Assembly: GCA_911728435.2 (NCBI GenBank)
Contig: OU452202.1
Location: forward strand, 13,805,135 to 13,869,134
DNA from: Apoderus coryli
Taxonomy: Eukaryota > Arthropoda > Insecta > Coleoptera > Attelabidae
DNA length: 64,000 nucleotides
Direction: 5' to 3'
Position 1 is the stretch's first letter; each line of letters begins with the position of its first letter. This document shows, piece by piece, positions 53,735 through 64,000 of the stretch. The notes below the pieces were generated by a model. The model was not told where the DNA came from, made no database searches, and worked only from the letters and a program-made list of their open reading frames with translations. The translations under genes were made by a program, and so were the position numbers.

Positions 53735-53965
53735 GGAGGAGGCAGGTCGCCCTGTGTGTTTGAGGGTGACAGGGGGGCGCCCGGACTGACATATTATAAC
53801 CGAAGAACGGGGGGTGGCAACCGAAGTTTCTCTCACTTGAAAACGGAGCGCCGTGCGTTGTTGCGCGAGTCGCCACCCGCACGAGTCATCAATGGGCCTG
53901 CTATGCAGTTGGACAGGCCGATATGGCGCAGTCGTCGATTTTTTAGGTCCGGTTTACCTTATCAT
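53735..53965. other. GC-rich island
   Basis: This block of about 230 bp, with gacaggggggcgcccgg, ggggggtggcaaccgaag and cgagtcgccacccgcacga, stands out from its AT-rich surroundings and contains many CpG. A plus-strand frame (53756-53980) is open for 74 codons but has no motif. It could be a promoter or first exon of a host gene, or part of an unidentified element. Confidence 0.35.
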
Positions 53966-54204
53966 CTTGTAACCGAATGATTCGAAATTGGGAATCAGAT
54001 TTTATTATACATGCACTAAAAATATAATGTACATTTTTTAGTTGTACAAACCATACATGTTTCGAGAGGCTAGATCACCATAAATGTTACTCCATTGATG
54101 GAAACGAATTTGCTATCTATTCGTAGTTTATATCTTGTTACCGCAGTTTTTTGTATTACGAGGGATTAGAGAACAAAAACAAATATTAATCATCGAAAAT
54201 CACT

Positions 54205-55165
54205 TTATTGTTTTTCAAAATATTCCCAATGAAGATCTATACACTTTTGCATGCGTTTGAACCAATTGTCGAAGCACTTTTGCCACTCTGATTGAGGTAT
54301 CTCCAAAACATGCATTCTGAATGCAGCAACCGCTTCTTCAGGTGTCGAAAAACGTTGACCTCTCAGTTTGTTTTTTACGTACGGGAATAAAAGGAAGTCA
54401 TCCAGTGCCAAGTCAGAACTATAAGGCGGTTGACTCATCAAATCAATGTTTTGGGTGCTCAAAAATGCAGTTGTTTGATCCGATGTGTGAGAGCTCACAT
54501 TGTCGTGGTGAAGACTGATCCGTCTTCGGCGGTTAGTTTTCCTGATTTCTTGGAAGACAACTGGCAACCAAATGGTTGTATACCACTCAGAATTGACTGT
54601 TTTGTGTTGTTATACTGGTACGGTTGCGACATGTCCAGTTTTTCCGAAAAAACAGGCGACCATTTGCTTGGAAGTGCTTAGTGCGCGAACAACTTTTGTT
54701 GGATTTGGCTCATCTTGAAACACCCATACAGTCGACTGCTGTTTACTTTCGGGCTCATACGCGTAAATCCACGATTAATCACCTGTCACGCTGTCATAGA
54801 CGTGTTACGAAGCACCCCGATCGTATTTTTTGAGCATTTCTTTCGAAAATTGACACGAGCCTTTTTTTGAGCGATTGACAAATTGTGTGGGATCTACCGC
54901 GAACATATTTTTTGGACAGTCGAATTTTTATGCAATATTGAATGTATGCTGGTCCCACTAATGCCTAAGGTTGTCTCAATCTCTTGATAGATCACATGAC
55001 GATCTTGCAATATCAGTTCGTTCACAGCATCAGTGGTTTTCGGACAACAACTGATTTTGGACGACTTTCACGAAATTCGTCTTGGGTGAACTACGACCAC
55101 GATTAAATTCACCGTACCATCGATGAACACAGGTCGTTGATGATGAGAAATTAGTTATCGTACTG
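54205..55165 (-). pseudogene. classic mariner transposase (DD34D type)
   Basis: On the minus strand the gene follows the insect mariner order. There is a helix-turn-helix region in several frames (VHRWYGEFNRGRSS near 55120) and a KEMLKKYDRGASRR region. The first catalytic motif reads VTGD then stop (GAA changed to TAA), then SWIYA. KQMVACFFGKTGH follows. The intact last 120 codons (54205-54567) contain the second motif LHHDNVSSHT, then YSSDLALDDF (third Asp region) and PEEAVAAFRMHVLEIPQSEW. Stops and frameshifts make it inactive. A tacgaggg-like end lies near 54157. Confidence 0.88.
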
Positions 55166-55499
55166 GTGTTCATTGCGAATTAATATCTTATTTTTAAGTG
55201 TGTATGAAATTTTGAAATTCTTAATTTTGTGTACGTAAGTTAAAAAACTTTTCAGAAGTTTTTTTTTCTAGTTTATTATTTTCATTCTCAGCCTCTGATC
55301 ATTTATACTACTTAACAAATATTTAACATCTATAAGGAGACACATAATTAGTATAGGTACAAATAGCTACTGATGATGACTACATTGCTAGTCAAAACAT
55401 ATGTCTTGTAACATTTCAAGTAATTCAAGAAGTATAATTAGTTAAATTATAAGTACCTATACAACGCAAAATTTTTTTTTGTATTGTTTTGTTCAATTA

Positions 55500-55975
55500 A
55501 CTATGCAGGGTTCGCCAAAGTCGATGACCTATTAGAAGGATCTAGAGATCAAGTAGAAATATATTCCTGATACTTTGGGTACTATTATTTGATGCCGGAA
55601 TCTAGCTTTTTAACATATTTTTACCAGTGTGCTGTTGCCAGATCGTGTGATACTTTGAAATTTCAAATGAAACACGCTGTTTATTATTGGATATTCGGGT
55701 TCTACGTGTGATTCTGAGCATATTTGCTTTAACATATCCTATAGATATCTTACTATTTTTGACATATGAAGCATTATCAAAAAATACGATATTTTTCTCG
55801 CCAGTACTGACAAGCAGCTGCAATTTTGACAGCGGCTTCCTAAAACACACTTGTTGTATACATTTTGACGGAAATTGATCCAAATTTATACAGGGTGTAA
55901 AAAAGCAAGTGAAACCACACAAAAAAATGCAAAAGTCGATTTTTTTTAAATGGAACACCCTGTTTTTTCTATTGT
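55500..55975. repeat. Tc1/mariner-type repeat pair
   Basis: A gcagggttcgccaaagtcgat end at 55506 and an internal cagggtgtaaaaaagcaag with closing tttttttaaatggaacaccctg (55892-55963) mark MITE copies of the family seen at 25.3 and 48.3 kb. The frame at 55602-55958 is within these repeats. Confidence 0.5.
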
Positions 55976-56284
55976 CTATTAATTAAACATTTAATTACCT
56001 GTCCAATAATATAATTCCTATACTTCTCTTCAATAATTTTTGCATTCTACGATATTTTAAGTGGAAACGGGAAAAATACGCTAATAGTTAATAGTAGTGG
56101 ACCATGAATATAATCTGTCAAATATTAACTAGTTCATAGAAATTTTCTCAGGTAAATAGTAATATCATAGAACATGTTAATAGCTGATGAATTATTGTTC
56201 CTGTTAAAAAAAAACTTATAGAATCTTAAAGAAACCATTTCATTTATTCAGTACATTTGAAATTGTGAAAAAATATAAAATTAG

Positions 56285-56540
56285 AATAATTAATATTTAA
56301 ATTGTTTAAAATGCCCTCCCTCAACTTTCAAACATTCAAGTCTTTCGCTCATTACATGATCAGGTGGTGCTGCTTCAATTTCATAGGCACTCAAAGACAG
56401 GAATTGTTCGAGTTTGAAGTTCTTCTTTACTATTTATTGGGGTACTGTAAACCCATTCATTTATTGTACCCCAAAGATAAAAATCTAAGGGAGTAAGATC
56501 TGGCAATCTCAGATGCCAATTCCATGGATCCAGACTTTTT
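56285..56540 (-). pseudogene. mariner-like transposase C-terminus
   Basis: The minus strand reads LPLDFYLWGTINEWVYSTPI, the third catalytic region and the following loop, then NSKEELQTRT, and in a shifted frame HVMSERLECLKVEGGHFKQF, the usual C-terminal ending. The 5' two thirds are missing or unrecognisable. Confidence 0.65.
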
Positions 56541-57009
56541 CATCCTCCTAAACTTTTTCTCGTTCATTGGAACCGAATCTAGGTAAAAATTATTAAATAT
56601 CCGGCATGTCCTTGATACTATTTTGCTGACCGTCCTTTAACGTTTTTTTAAAATTAAATAAAACTTTTTCTTTTTTTTCGGAGAACTGGAGCTATAGACA
56701 TTTCAACCCCAGATGATGGAATGTGAATCTTTAAAATGAGTAATACTATATAATGAAACTTTTACCGGACTTTTATGTATAAATTTTTATGCATTTATTA
56801 AAATTTTGTCCTTTTCGGGTTTCCGATTTACATTTTTATATCACATTATTTTGAAAATGTTCTTAACGCGTTCATAACCACTAATGGTAGGCAATAAAGC
56901 AGGTACATTTCTGTGAGAAACCTGGCGAATTGCTAACCTATTTTATAGTCAAGGTCTAGTAAATCGCAAATTTATGGTCAGTTGGTTTTCGTTTAAGATT
57001 CAAGTAAGA

Positions 57010-57590
57010 AGTCCAAGCGTGTGTGTTTAAGTTTCGCTGAGAAAATTAAAGTATTGGATGAAGTTGATAAAGGCTGCAAAAAAATTGATGTTGCTGCAAA
57101 ATTCGGTGTTTCCCCAATTTGTATATCTCTGATAGTAATTGTTTAAAAGGAGTTAAATCCCTGGAGTTAAATTACGCCAATAACAAAAAGGCATGGATAA
57201 CTTCTGAGATATTCGAAAGATGGATTAAAGAACTGGACACGAAAATGAAAAGCCAAAAGCGAAAGATTGTGATATTGAATGGACCTTTTATCCACCAAAC
57301 ATGACCTCCAAATTGCAACCTATATGGACCAGGGTATTGTAAAAAACATAAAACATCATTACCGAAACAGAATTGTTCAGGCGATTGATAACAACGTTCC
57401 AAAAATTGATTACATGTAAAGACTATAACCGAAGTCGTTAAAGTATGGAGTGTAAATGCTTCTCAGAAAATTATCAAAAACTGCTTTTCTAAAGTAGGTT
57501 TTAATGAGAAAAATCACGAATGGGAGGAAGAAGACGAAATCGATCACGCTACCTTAAAAAATGGAGTATTGTTGAGCAAAAATTATTTTT
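57010..57590 (+). pseudogene. pogo/Tigger-like transposase, internally deleted
   Basis: The N-terminus KSKRVCLSFAEKIKVLDEVD with GCKKIDVAAKFGVSPI is the CENP-B-type helix-turn-helix of pogo-like transposases. The frame then jumps to the DDE region: FERWIKELDTKMKSQKRKIV, then ILNGPFIHQT (where an Asp-Asn-Cys-Pro-type motif is expected, with the Asp replaced), then, in another frame, LQIATYMDQGIVKNIKHHYR. A large middle part is deleted. It is inactive. Confidence 0.75.
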
Positions 57591-58359
57591 CAAAAGTAAT
57601 GTTCAAAAGAAAATAACTGATTGTTTTTCCTGGTACATAATAATGTATGTTTGTATGATATTTAGCAATTTCTCAAAACTACACAAATTACTATATACTT
57701 ATGTAATGTGTACGTAGATTTTATAATTCAATTTTGCGATTTTTTTTGTTGCTTGTTGACTTTTTCTTTGAGAAACTCTCTATAATGCAATTTCGGTCGA
57801 CATTTCGATCTTTCACTATATAGAGGTTCTCTAGATACTTCTAATGGACCATCCACCTATATATACCCTGTATAATATTACTTTAATAATTATAAGATAT
57901 AACAAAATCACGAAAATAATGTAAACCATTATTTCTGGCCTGTTTATATCATATAGGACTGGGGTCATCCCGCCCTAACAGAAAGCCCTTTCAGTCGATA
58001 TCGCGCGCCCGATTTTAAATTTCGGTAATATCACTAGTAGTAGCAAGTGCATGAACACATAAGGCGCAGATTCTGGGAATCGCACTTTTATATATTATGT
58101 TCTTAACTAGAACTAAAGGCGTGCATTGTCATAGGAATCTAGGCCCTTTGGGGGCACTTCAACTTGTTGGGACCCATTATTCTAGATTCTAAACGTTGGA
58201 AGTACTTTTGTTTAAGTATCAAGTTTGTTTAAAGGAATATGGAATTACATAACATAAAGTTTTGAATGAAAGCTTTAGGAGTTCATTATTCGTCAGCTAT
58301 GATTTACCATTTTTTTATTAAAACATGGTAAATTATATTATAATAGGTACCTAATGTAA

Positions 58360-59000
58360 TATGCAGGGTATTCCAAAAAAGTTGCGCCAAACTTAAGGAA
58401 GTTATGAGACTCATTGTGGTGCACAACTTCGTCAAAAATCAGCCGTTTTGGCACTATGGAGTAATTTTTGCTTAAAAAGTTGTTTTACCTTCTTCAAAGT
58501 AAAAAATCAATACTTTTGTAATTTTTATTACAAATAAGTAATTAAATGAGAATGAGGAATCACTGTACAGGGTGGCCCAAATTAGGCATTTTGTTATGTG
58601 AACTCATGTTCCTGTCGAAGATAGAAAGAAATTAACCAAGGTCCTCCAGGGTCAAATTTTATGAAAAGCTCACTCGTGCAAACGAAATTTGGCTAGGTGT
58701 AACGGTTAACCCGTTAGGTGGCGTTTCTCAATTTTGGTTGATTTATTTTCTGGCTTATAACTTTGTTGTTATTTGAGATAATGGCTTTCTGCAAGAATTT
58801 TCTCATAGCACTTTTCAACGTAGAATATGATATTGTAATTTTTTTATTACAGGGCCATTCGTAAAGTTACTGTCACGAAAATAATTTTTTTCCTTATATA
58901 TCTTGTATAATTTGAGTTTTTTATAGCCTAAAGCCTAAAATTCCCTTTCCAAAATATACAGGGTGTTTCAAAAAGACATGGCCAAAATTTGTCGGCGAAT
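58360..59000. repeat. cluster of CAGGGTR-type repeat ends
   Basis: Repeat ends at 58363 (cagggtattccaaaaaagtt), 58566 (cagggtggcccaaatt) and 58960 (cagggtgtttcaaaaagaca) lie within 600 bp; no transposase is associated. Confidence 0.5.
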
Positions 59001-59299
59001 TGGGGACATCTAATCATGAAAAACACCTAAATTGTAATTTTTCGAAAAGTCCTTATTTACAAAGAACCCTGTTAATAAAGATTACTGCCTGAGGACGATT
59101 TTTTTCAAATATTTTCGAAACGAGTAAAGAAGAATTAACCAAATGTAGCATATTTATTCACCTAGTTAAATGTCTTAGACTGACATGAAATCGAATAAAA
59201 AAGGATGACCATAGGCGGGTAAACGGGGGGGACCCTTGCCTTAATTATAAACTAACTTTTTTCCTTGTGATTTTTATTCAATTTGTGTCAAAAATGTGA

Positions 59300-59575
59300 T
59301 AAAATAAAGTTTTCTACATAAAAATGGCATACTTTTTTTTTCTCGAAAAACTTAAAGGTTTTCGAGAAATTCGAGTTTGAAAATTTTAGGACAAAACATT
59401 AATAAAATTATTAAAATACAGTTTGCTAACGAAAAGTTCTTCAAAATTTTATTAATGCTTTGTACTAAGGACCAGTTTTGTCCTAAAATTTTCAAAATCG
59501 AATTTTTCGAAAACCTTTAAGATTTTCGAGAAAAAAGAAGTATGCTTTTTTTATGTAGAAAACTTTACAGTAGGG
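59300..59575. repeat. foldback MITE, about 270 bp
   Basis: The arms ctacataaaaatggcatact...ggttttcgagaaattcgag (59311-59395) and the inverted counterpart at about 59478-59572 are complementary, around a loop of about 85 bp (attaataaaattattaaaat...). Confidence 0.7.
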
Positions 59576-59719
59576 GTCAAGTGATACATAATTTTAAAGC
59601 ATTTAACTACTTTACACTTTTGATATTTGCCCCTATAAAGCTCGAGAAAATTGCGTTTCAAATTTCACCAGTTAGGTAGTTGGAATCTATATTCTTATAA
59701 GAATGTAATATAAAGTAAT

Positions 59720-59795
59720 TGAGTACTGTAACACATTGGTAGAGCGTTCGCTTCGCATGCGGAAGGTTATGGGTTCGAATCCCAGCTCTAGCAAT
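59720..59795 (+). pseudogene. tRNA-Ala(CGC)-like head of a SINE
   Basis: The sequence tggtagagcgttcgcttcgc, followed by atgcggaaggttatgggttc and gaatcccagctctagc, has a good anticodon arm (5-bp stem, loop TTCGCAT, anticodon CGC) and a TPsiC arm with ttcgaat loop. The A and B box promoter elements are recognisable. The D-stem 5' strand and the 5' acceptor strand do not pair with their partners, so it is not a working tRNA gene. The attached body shows it is the head of a SINE. Confidence 0.65.
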
Positions 59796-59980
59796 ATTTT
59801 TTTTTTATTTTTGAATAAAGTATCTTGTTTGTTACGTTAGTTTATTGGAAATAATGAAAATAATACAATTGTAATAATAATTGTTATTAAAATTCTGTTT
59901 CGTTACGCATGTCATATATTTTTGATTATATTATGTCATGTCGGGAAAGTTTTGGAGCGACACAACCGATTTTTTTTAAT
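59796..59980 (+). mobile_element. SINE body
   Basis: It follows the tRNA-like head: a T-run, ttgttacgttagtttattgg, an ATT-rich middle, and the closing gacacaaccgatttttttt. The same body occurs inverted at 50044-50234. Two copies with the same head/body junction support a tRNA-derived SINE family. Confidence 0.65.
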
Positions 59981-59999
59981 AATTAATCCTTAAATAACA

Positions 60000-62030
60000 A
60001 ACATCTACTTAGCTTTCTAATTCGACTTTGCTATTATCACTAATTATGATGAGTGTATACTCTCGAAACATGTATGGTTTTGATTTGACTTAATTATAGA
60101 AGATTATATTATTGTGGAGTACTTAAACGTCTTTCCTTTCATTGCATTTTCACTCCTCGTCATGGATTATTTTTGAAAAATTCTAAAAAAATATATTATA
60201 AATATTATTTATGCAGTATAACTTATAAGTGTCAGACTACTTTTCTTTCTCAATTTATAAGTTGTCACAGGCAAAACAAAACAAAAAAATATATATTTTT
60301 AAAGTTAAATTGTCCAAAAATATGTAAAACCATTTTATTTTTATTTTTTAAGAGCGTCTATTTGCAAACTATTAAAACAAAACTGTAATTTATATTTTTG
60401 GTTTTTAAATAAAAAAAAATAATTAAAATGACAAAAAATTGCAAGTTTTATTTTTTTTTGTTTCAATAATTTTTTATAAAAAGACGGTTAGCCTTAAGCT
60501 CATGACATATGATATTAATAAAAAGTATAGGAAAGGAACTTCTCGAATTTAAGCAGATATACAGGATGTCCCATTTAAGATTTTCCCATAAAAATAAAAT
60601 TTAGATAATGTGACCACTCTGAAAAATTACAACTTAGAGGTCAATAAAATCCAGTAAAACGAATAAAAGAAGGGAATTCAAATAGATCTGACATGAAAAA
60701 TTGGTATGTATATTGTTTCTGTAGTAACCACAACTCCTTAAATTTATGTCAAAATTAACTATTATTTACAAATATTTTAAAAACTACTAGACCTAGGCTT
60801 ATCAACCCATATGTCATTGTTCTTGTCTTTTAGAGCGCCATTAATTTTTGTTAAAATATACAGGGTGTCGCGTTAAGAAAAAGCAAGTTTGGTCTGCTGC
60901 GCGTTTGTAAACTGCCCTGTATACTTGAAAACATTTTGGAGTTGTACATCTCTTCAGTGCCTAAAAGTTTTGTAAAGGATTTTTTTGTCTATCGCCTATA
61001 GATCTTGAGATATCTTCCGCCCACACACCAATGGGGCACCCTGTATACCAAAAAATAAATAAATACAATAATTACATATTTCATTCATGTGTCGGTACCT
61101 ACCGATTCCATATGCAACTGTATTTTCGCGTTTGTTGTATGTCTACTACTGGTTCTCTACAGAGTGATACCTTATACTCATAGATGGCACCCCGCCACGG
61201 CATTTTATTATGTTGCGCCACCTGTTGCCTAAAAGCCAAACAAAATAAAGGAGGGTCGGTTTAATATTTAAGCAGAAAACTTGGAATTGAAAGTAAACAG
61301 TATTCTGTAGCCAAACACATTACAGAAACAGAATACCTACTTTTGTAGTTTGAATATATATTCAACACACGTCGCTAATCACCAATAATAAACATGACCG
61401 TATTGAGCAAATTATAAGCTTGGTGTTGATGCATTATTTGATAGTGTTATCTAGTGAAAATGCAAGGCATTAAGTGATTAATCTTAATAGCCTACTGTAA
61501 ACTTAATTCTTTCTCATAAAATAGTAACTATTGATGTTGATGGAAGGCGCAGGGAACATTTTGCGAGGAATTTCAAGCGAAGATTTTTTGCTGGAAATCC
61601 ACAGAAATCTTATATTATATATATATATATATATATATACTCTAGAATGATAATCCCGTAGTACAAAAATGTAACCAAAAGTGTAGAGCTGTCCATAATG
61701 CGCATGATCACCAGTCACTTATTTTTCAACAGGACCGGCTTTGATTAAATGTAATATTACTGTTATAGGTATATTTAAAATTAAAATTTACCATTTGATA
61801 ATTCAAATAAAAAAATGGAATAAAGGAATTTAAGAAATAAAAAATTACATTAAATATATAAATACTTTATTGTGTAACAGGTACAACCCAATAATAATAA
61901 ATCTAAGCAGAAACGAGAAATAAGTAAAAATTCTAATATTGGAAAATATCGTAAGGACTTGAGCATTCTAATTATTTATTTTATTATTATATAATATTTG
62001 TTTGTTTATACAACCACCTTAGGCCTCTTA
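60000..62030. other. gene-free stretch
   Basis: No supported gene. Repeat ends cagggtgtcgcgtt (60862) and the inverted caccctgtatacc (61038) bracket about 180 bp of a MITE. A (TA)n run lies at 61616-61640. Confidence 0.45.
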
Positions 62031-62032
62031 CC

Positions 62033-62230
62033 TTACCTCTCTACAGCCTTCAAAGAAGGGGTGCAAGAAACAGTGATTTCACGAATATTTTCCGTGTCCA
62101 TGTAAACCACTTCCATATCATCCGTACTACTCGCAATAGTATTTTGTGACAAAACATGGTTGGTAGAACTTTTATTCTCTGCAATTTCATGGAGGATTCT
62201 ATAATTAAGTATATTCCAGTTTAACAACAG
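62033..62230 (-). CDS. possible exon with a Ser/Thr/Asp-rich segment
   Basis: The minus-strand frame continues from an acceptor-like TTAATTATAG (62200-62209) into ILHEIAENKSSTNHVLSQNT and STDDMEVVYMDTENIREITV, ending SLKAVER. It may belong with the THAP-like exon upstream on the same strand, but the reading phases do not fit the only plausible donor (tat|gtaaat near 62372), so the link is not proved. Confidence 0.3.
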   Translation of the reverse strand: MLLNWNILNYRILHEIAENKSSTNHVLSQNTIASSTDDMEVVYMDTENIREITVSCTPSLKAVER

Positions 62231-62350
62231 AATTCAAACGAACTTTGTATACCTACACAACGTAGGAAATATATTCTTGACATACATATCATGCATTTTT
62301 GACTGACTGCTTTTAAGTAAACAGTGTCTTGATATCAAACGATTAAGAAT

Positions 62351-62560
62351 TTAACTTCCACTCTCATTTACATAATCTCTTCTTTTCAACAAAAGTTTGG
62401 GAACTGCATCGGGTACGAGGGTGATCCTCTTGCCGTCTTCTCTACAAATGATATCTTCTGCAGCGAAATGCTTACTGCATATGACATTCCCATCACATAC
62501 ATTTTCTGTACTAGGATCCCAATGCCCGCATCCAAACATCATGTCTTTTTTTTGTCAAGC
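62351..62560 (-). CDS. THAP-like zinc-finger exon (partial)
   Basis: The minus-strand frame contains HWDPSTENVCDGNVICSKHF and then KRITLVPDAVPKLLLKRR. The Trp-x-Pro, the Cys-x2-His (CSKH) pair followed by Phe, and the AVP motif are in the order of the second half of a THAP domain, a C2CH zinc finger that binds DNA and is shared by host regulators and P-element-type transposases. The first half (the Cys-x-x-Cys part) is not found in this frame and would need an upstream exon. It could be part of a host gene or of a captured/relic transposase. Confidence 0.45.
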
Positions 62561-63490
62561 TAAAAATGAGTATCATGTCAATGGTATCATATTGACTCAA
62601 ACTGAGACTGTTAGAAACCCGAAACAATAACTTACTGAAAATATTTAATACCAGGAATGATACTTTCATTTTTACACCACAACACTATACACCTCATTGT
62701 TTGTTAAATAAACAAACTACCAAACCAAAATAACAAATATTAAAAACAATTTTAATCACAAATAGGTATATCTATCAACAATTAAAATATACCACGCATA
62801 AACCCATAATTCAATTATAAAACCTATCTGAATTGTTGTGAAGCCGACTCTGACAGATATTCCCACTACGAGAAATGTCATTTGCGAAAATAGACGCTGT
62901 TGCGAAATCTCCTAAATTTAATAAGATTTGGAAAAAAATGTTTCGTTCATATTGCTGAAAACTAAACAGTATTACAATTTTACCGATAACATTGAATTAT
63001 TTGATTTTGTCAAGCAGTTTCGTATGACGCAGCATATGGATTTATTTATAAAACAGATATGTCGCATAAATTCTGTAAGGCGAACGACAAAATAGTTTTA
63101 AATATGGCAGCTCTGTACTGAAAATAAGTGACTGAGGAGCATGCGTAGTTCGAGAAAACTCTGCATACCCGTTACACTTTTTGGTATTCGGCTGGATTTA
63201 ATTAGCATTCTAGAGTACATATATAATATAAGATTTCTATGTGGAAATCAAATCTATTTTATCATATTGTTAGGTCAAAATTATCCAATGGAAAATATGG
63301 CGTTACATACACTATGTCCACGGATGCGGTTAACAAGAAGACAAATTGACCAAAAATTGAAAGATACGAAAAAAATGTATTTTTGGTAAAAAATTTTGCT
63401 TGTAGAAAAAATAAGAACTACTATGAAAAAATGATTTTATTAAAAAGGCATAAACATAAAAGTAAACAAATTAATTTGAAAATTGAAACG
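62561..63490. other. gene-free stretch
   Basis: No supported gene; AT-rich, short frames only. Confidence 0.4.
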
Positions 63491-63499
63491 AAAATTAAT

Positions 63500-64000
63500 A
63501 TTTTTATTAATTATGTTATGTTAACGCAATCATAATCATAGTTCAAAAACCCCTCCCCCATATTTAACACACTTTTCCAACTGCTTCCTAATGTGATCAA
63601 AACTGTCTCTTGAATTGCCATTAATTCCTCGGCTCGCCTAATTCTTAATTTTAAAAGTTCAACATTGGTATCCAGTGGTTGCGCATAGGTAAGATGCTTT
63701 AGACAGCTCCAAAGGAAAGAATCGGTGGCTAATGTAAGGTCGGGACTTCTTGGGGGCCATAAAACTCGTCCATTTCTTCCTATTATAAGCTTGTGAAAAT
63801 TTCTATTGCCGTTTAAAATCGTATCAAGCCCACAAACAAAATTCTAGCCTTTTTGCTTCATCCCCAGCCTCCAAAGCTTAATTGAAATGAGGGTTGTAAG
63901 GATAAATTCTATTTTGTTTTAAAACTTTTTGAATGGTCGATTTTGCCATCACCTCTAGATTCTTAGCCCGGATTCTGAAAGAAAACAATGGATTTTCATT
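63500..64000 (-). pseudogene. mariner-like transposase, internally deleted, runs off the window
   Basis: From the right edge inward on the minus strand: KSTIQKVLKQNRIYPYNPHF (helix-turn-helix part), then ALEAGDEAKRLEF. After a jump come HKLIIGRNGRVLWPPRSPDLT and WSCLKHLTYAQPLDTNVELL. The first and second catalytic regions are missing. The C-terminal NGGHFEHLL-type ending has decayed. Confidence 0.65.

Noticed and set aside
59720..59795. A functional tRNA-Ala gene
   Set aside because: The acceptor and D stems do not pair, and the same 3' end with an attached body recurs at 50 kb, pointing to a SINE head.

Overview
The window is AT-rich, intron-poor-looking eukaryotic DNA packed with transposable elements, almost certainly from an insect. 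Support for this includes many Tc1/mariner-type relics flanked by TA and starting CAGGGTG, non-LTR retrotransposon fragments ending in (TTA)n, a decayed 18S rRNA fragment with insect-like variable regions, and a pogo-like relic. I see no complete ordinary host gene; the only candidate is a THAP-like exon near 62.4 kb.

The centrepiece is an almost intact Maverick/Polinton, an integrated virus-like DNA element, at 30046-44328 (14,283 bp). It has exact 6-bp target duplications (gaaaca) at 30040-30045 and 44329-44334. Its termini are inverted repeats of about 430-530 bp, and each holds an 82-bp near-perfect palindrome. Its genes form at least six transcription blocks. A dense minus-strand cluster (35859 to 31991) encodes a pVI/phospholipase-like core protein, an adenain-like protease, a small cysteine-containing protein, penton, a small conserved protein and the major capsid protein. 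A divergent plus-strand block (35900 to 39213) encodes the packaging ATPase, a conserved Maverick protein, a fibre-like protein and the integrase. Further right are a spliced acidic cysteine-rich gene, a coiled-coil gene, a DNA polymerase B remnant reduced to its C-terminal part, and a small possible OB-fold protein.

The most unusual signal lies at the core-protein/protease junction. The protease frame contains no methionine codon at all. It is entered in the -1 frame exactly at a canonical slippery heptamer A_AAA_AAC, one codon before the core-protein stop. Eight bases downstream a 10-base segment begins that is perfectly complementary to one about 144 nt further on. This looks like retrovirus-style gag-pro programmed frameshifting in a Maverick. 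Since the polymerase is truncated, the element could assemble and integrate only if replication were supplied from elsewhere.

The Maverick sits inside a roughly 1.85-kb foldback transposon (29200-45333 with the insert) with arms of about 830 bp. Left of it (1-29 kb) are foldback elements, LINE fragments, mariner-like transposase pseudogenes and the 18S relic. Right of it (45-64 kb) are another foldback with a LINE inserted in one arm, a transposase gene split and inverted, copies of a tRNA-derived SINE, a mariner of the classic insect type, a pogo relic and the THAP-like exon.
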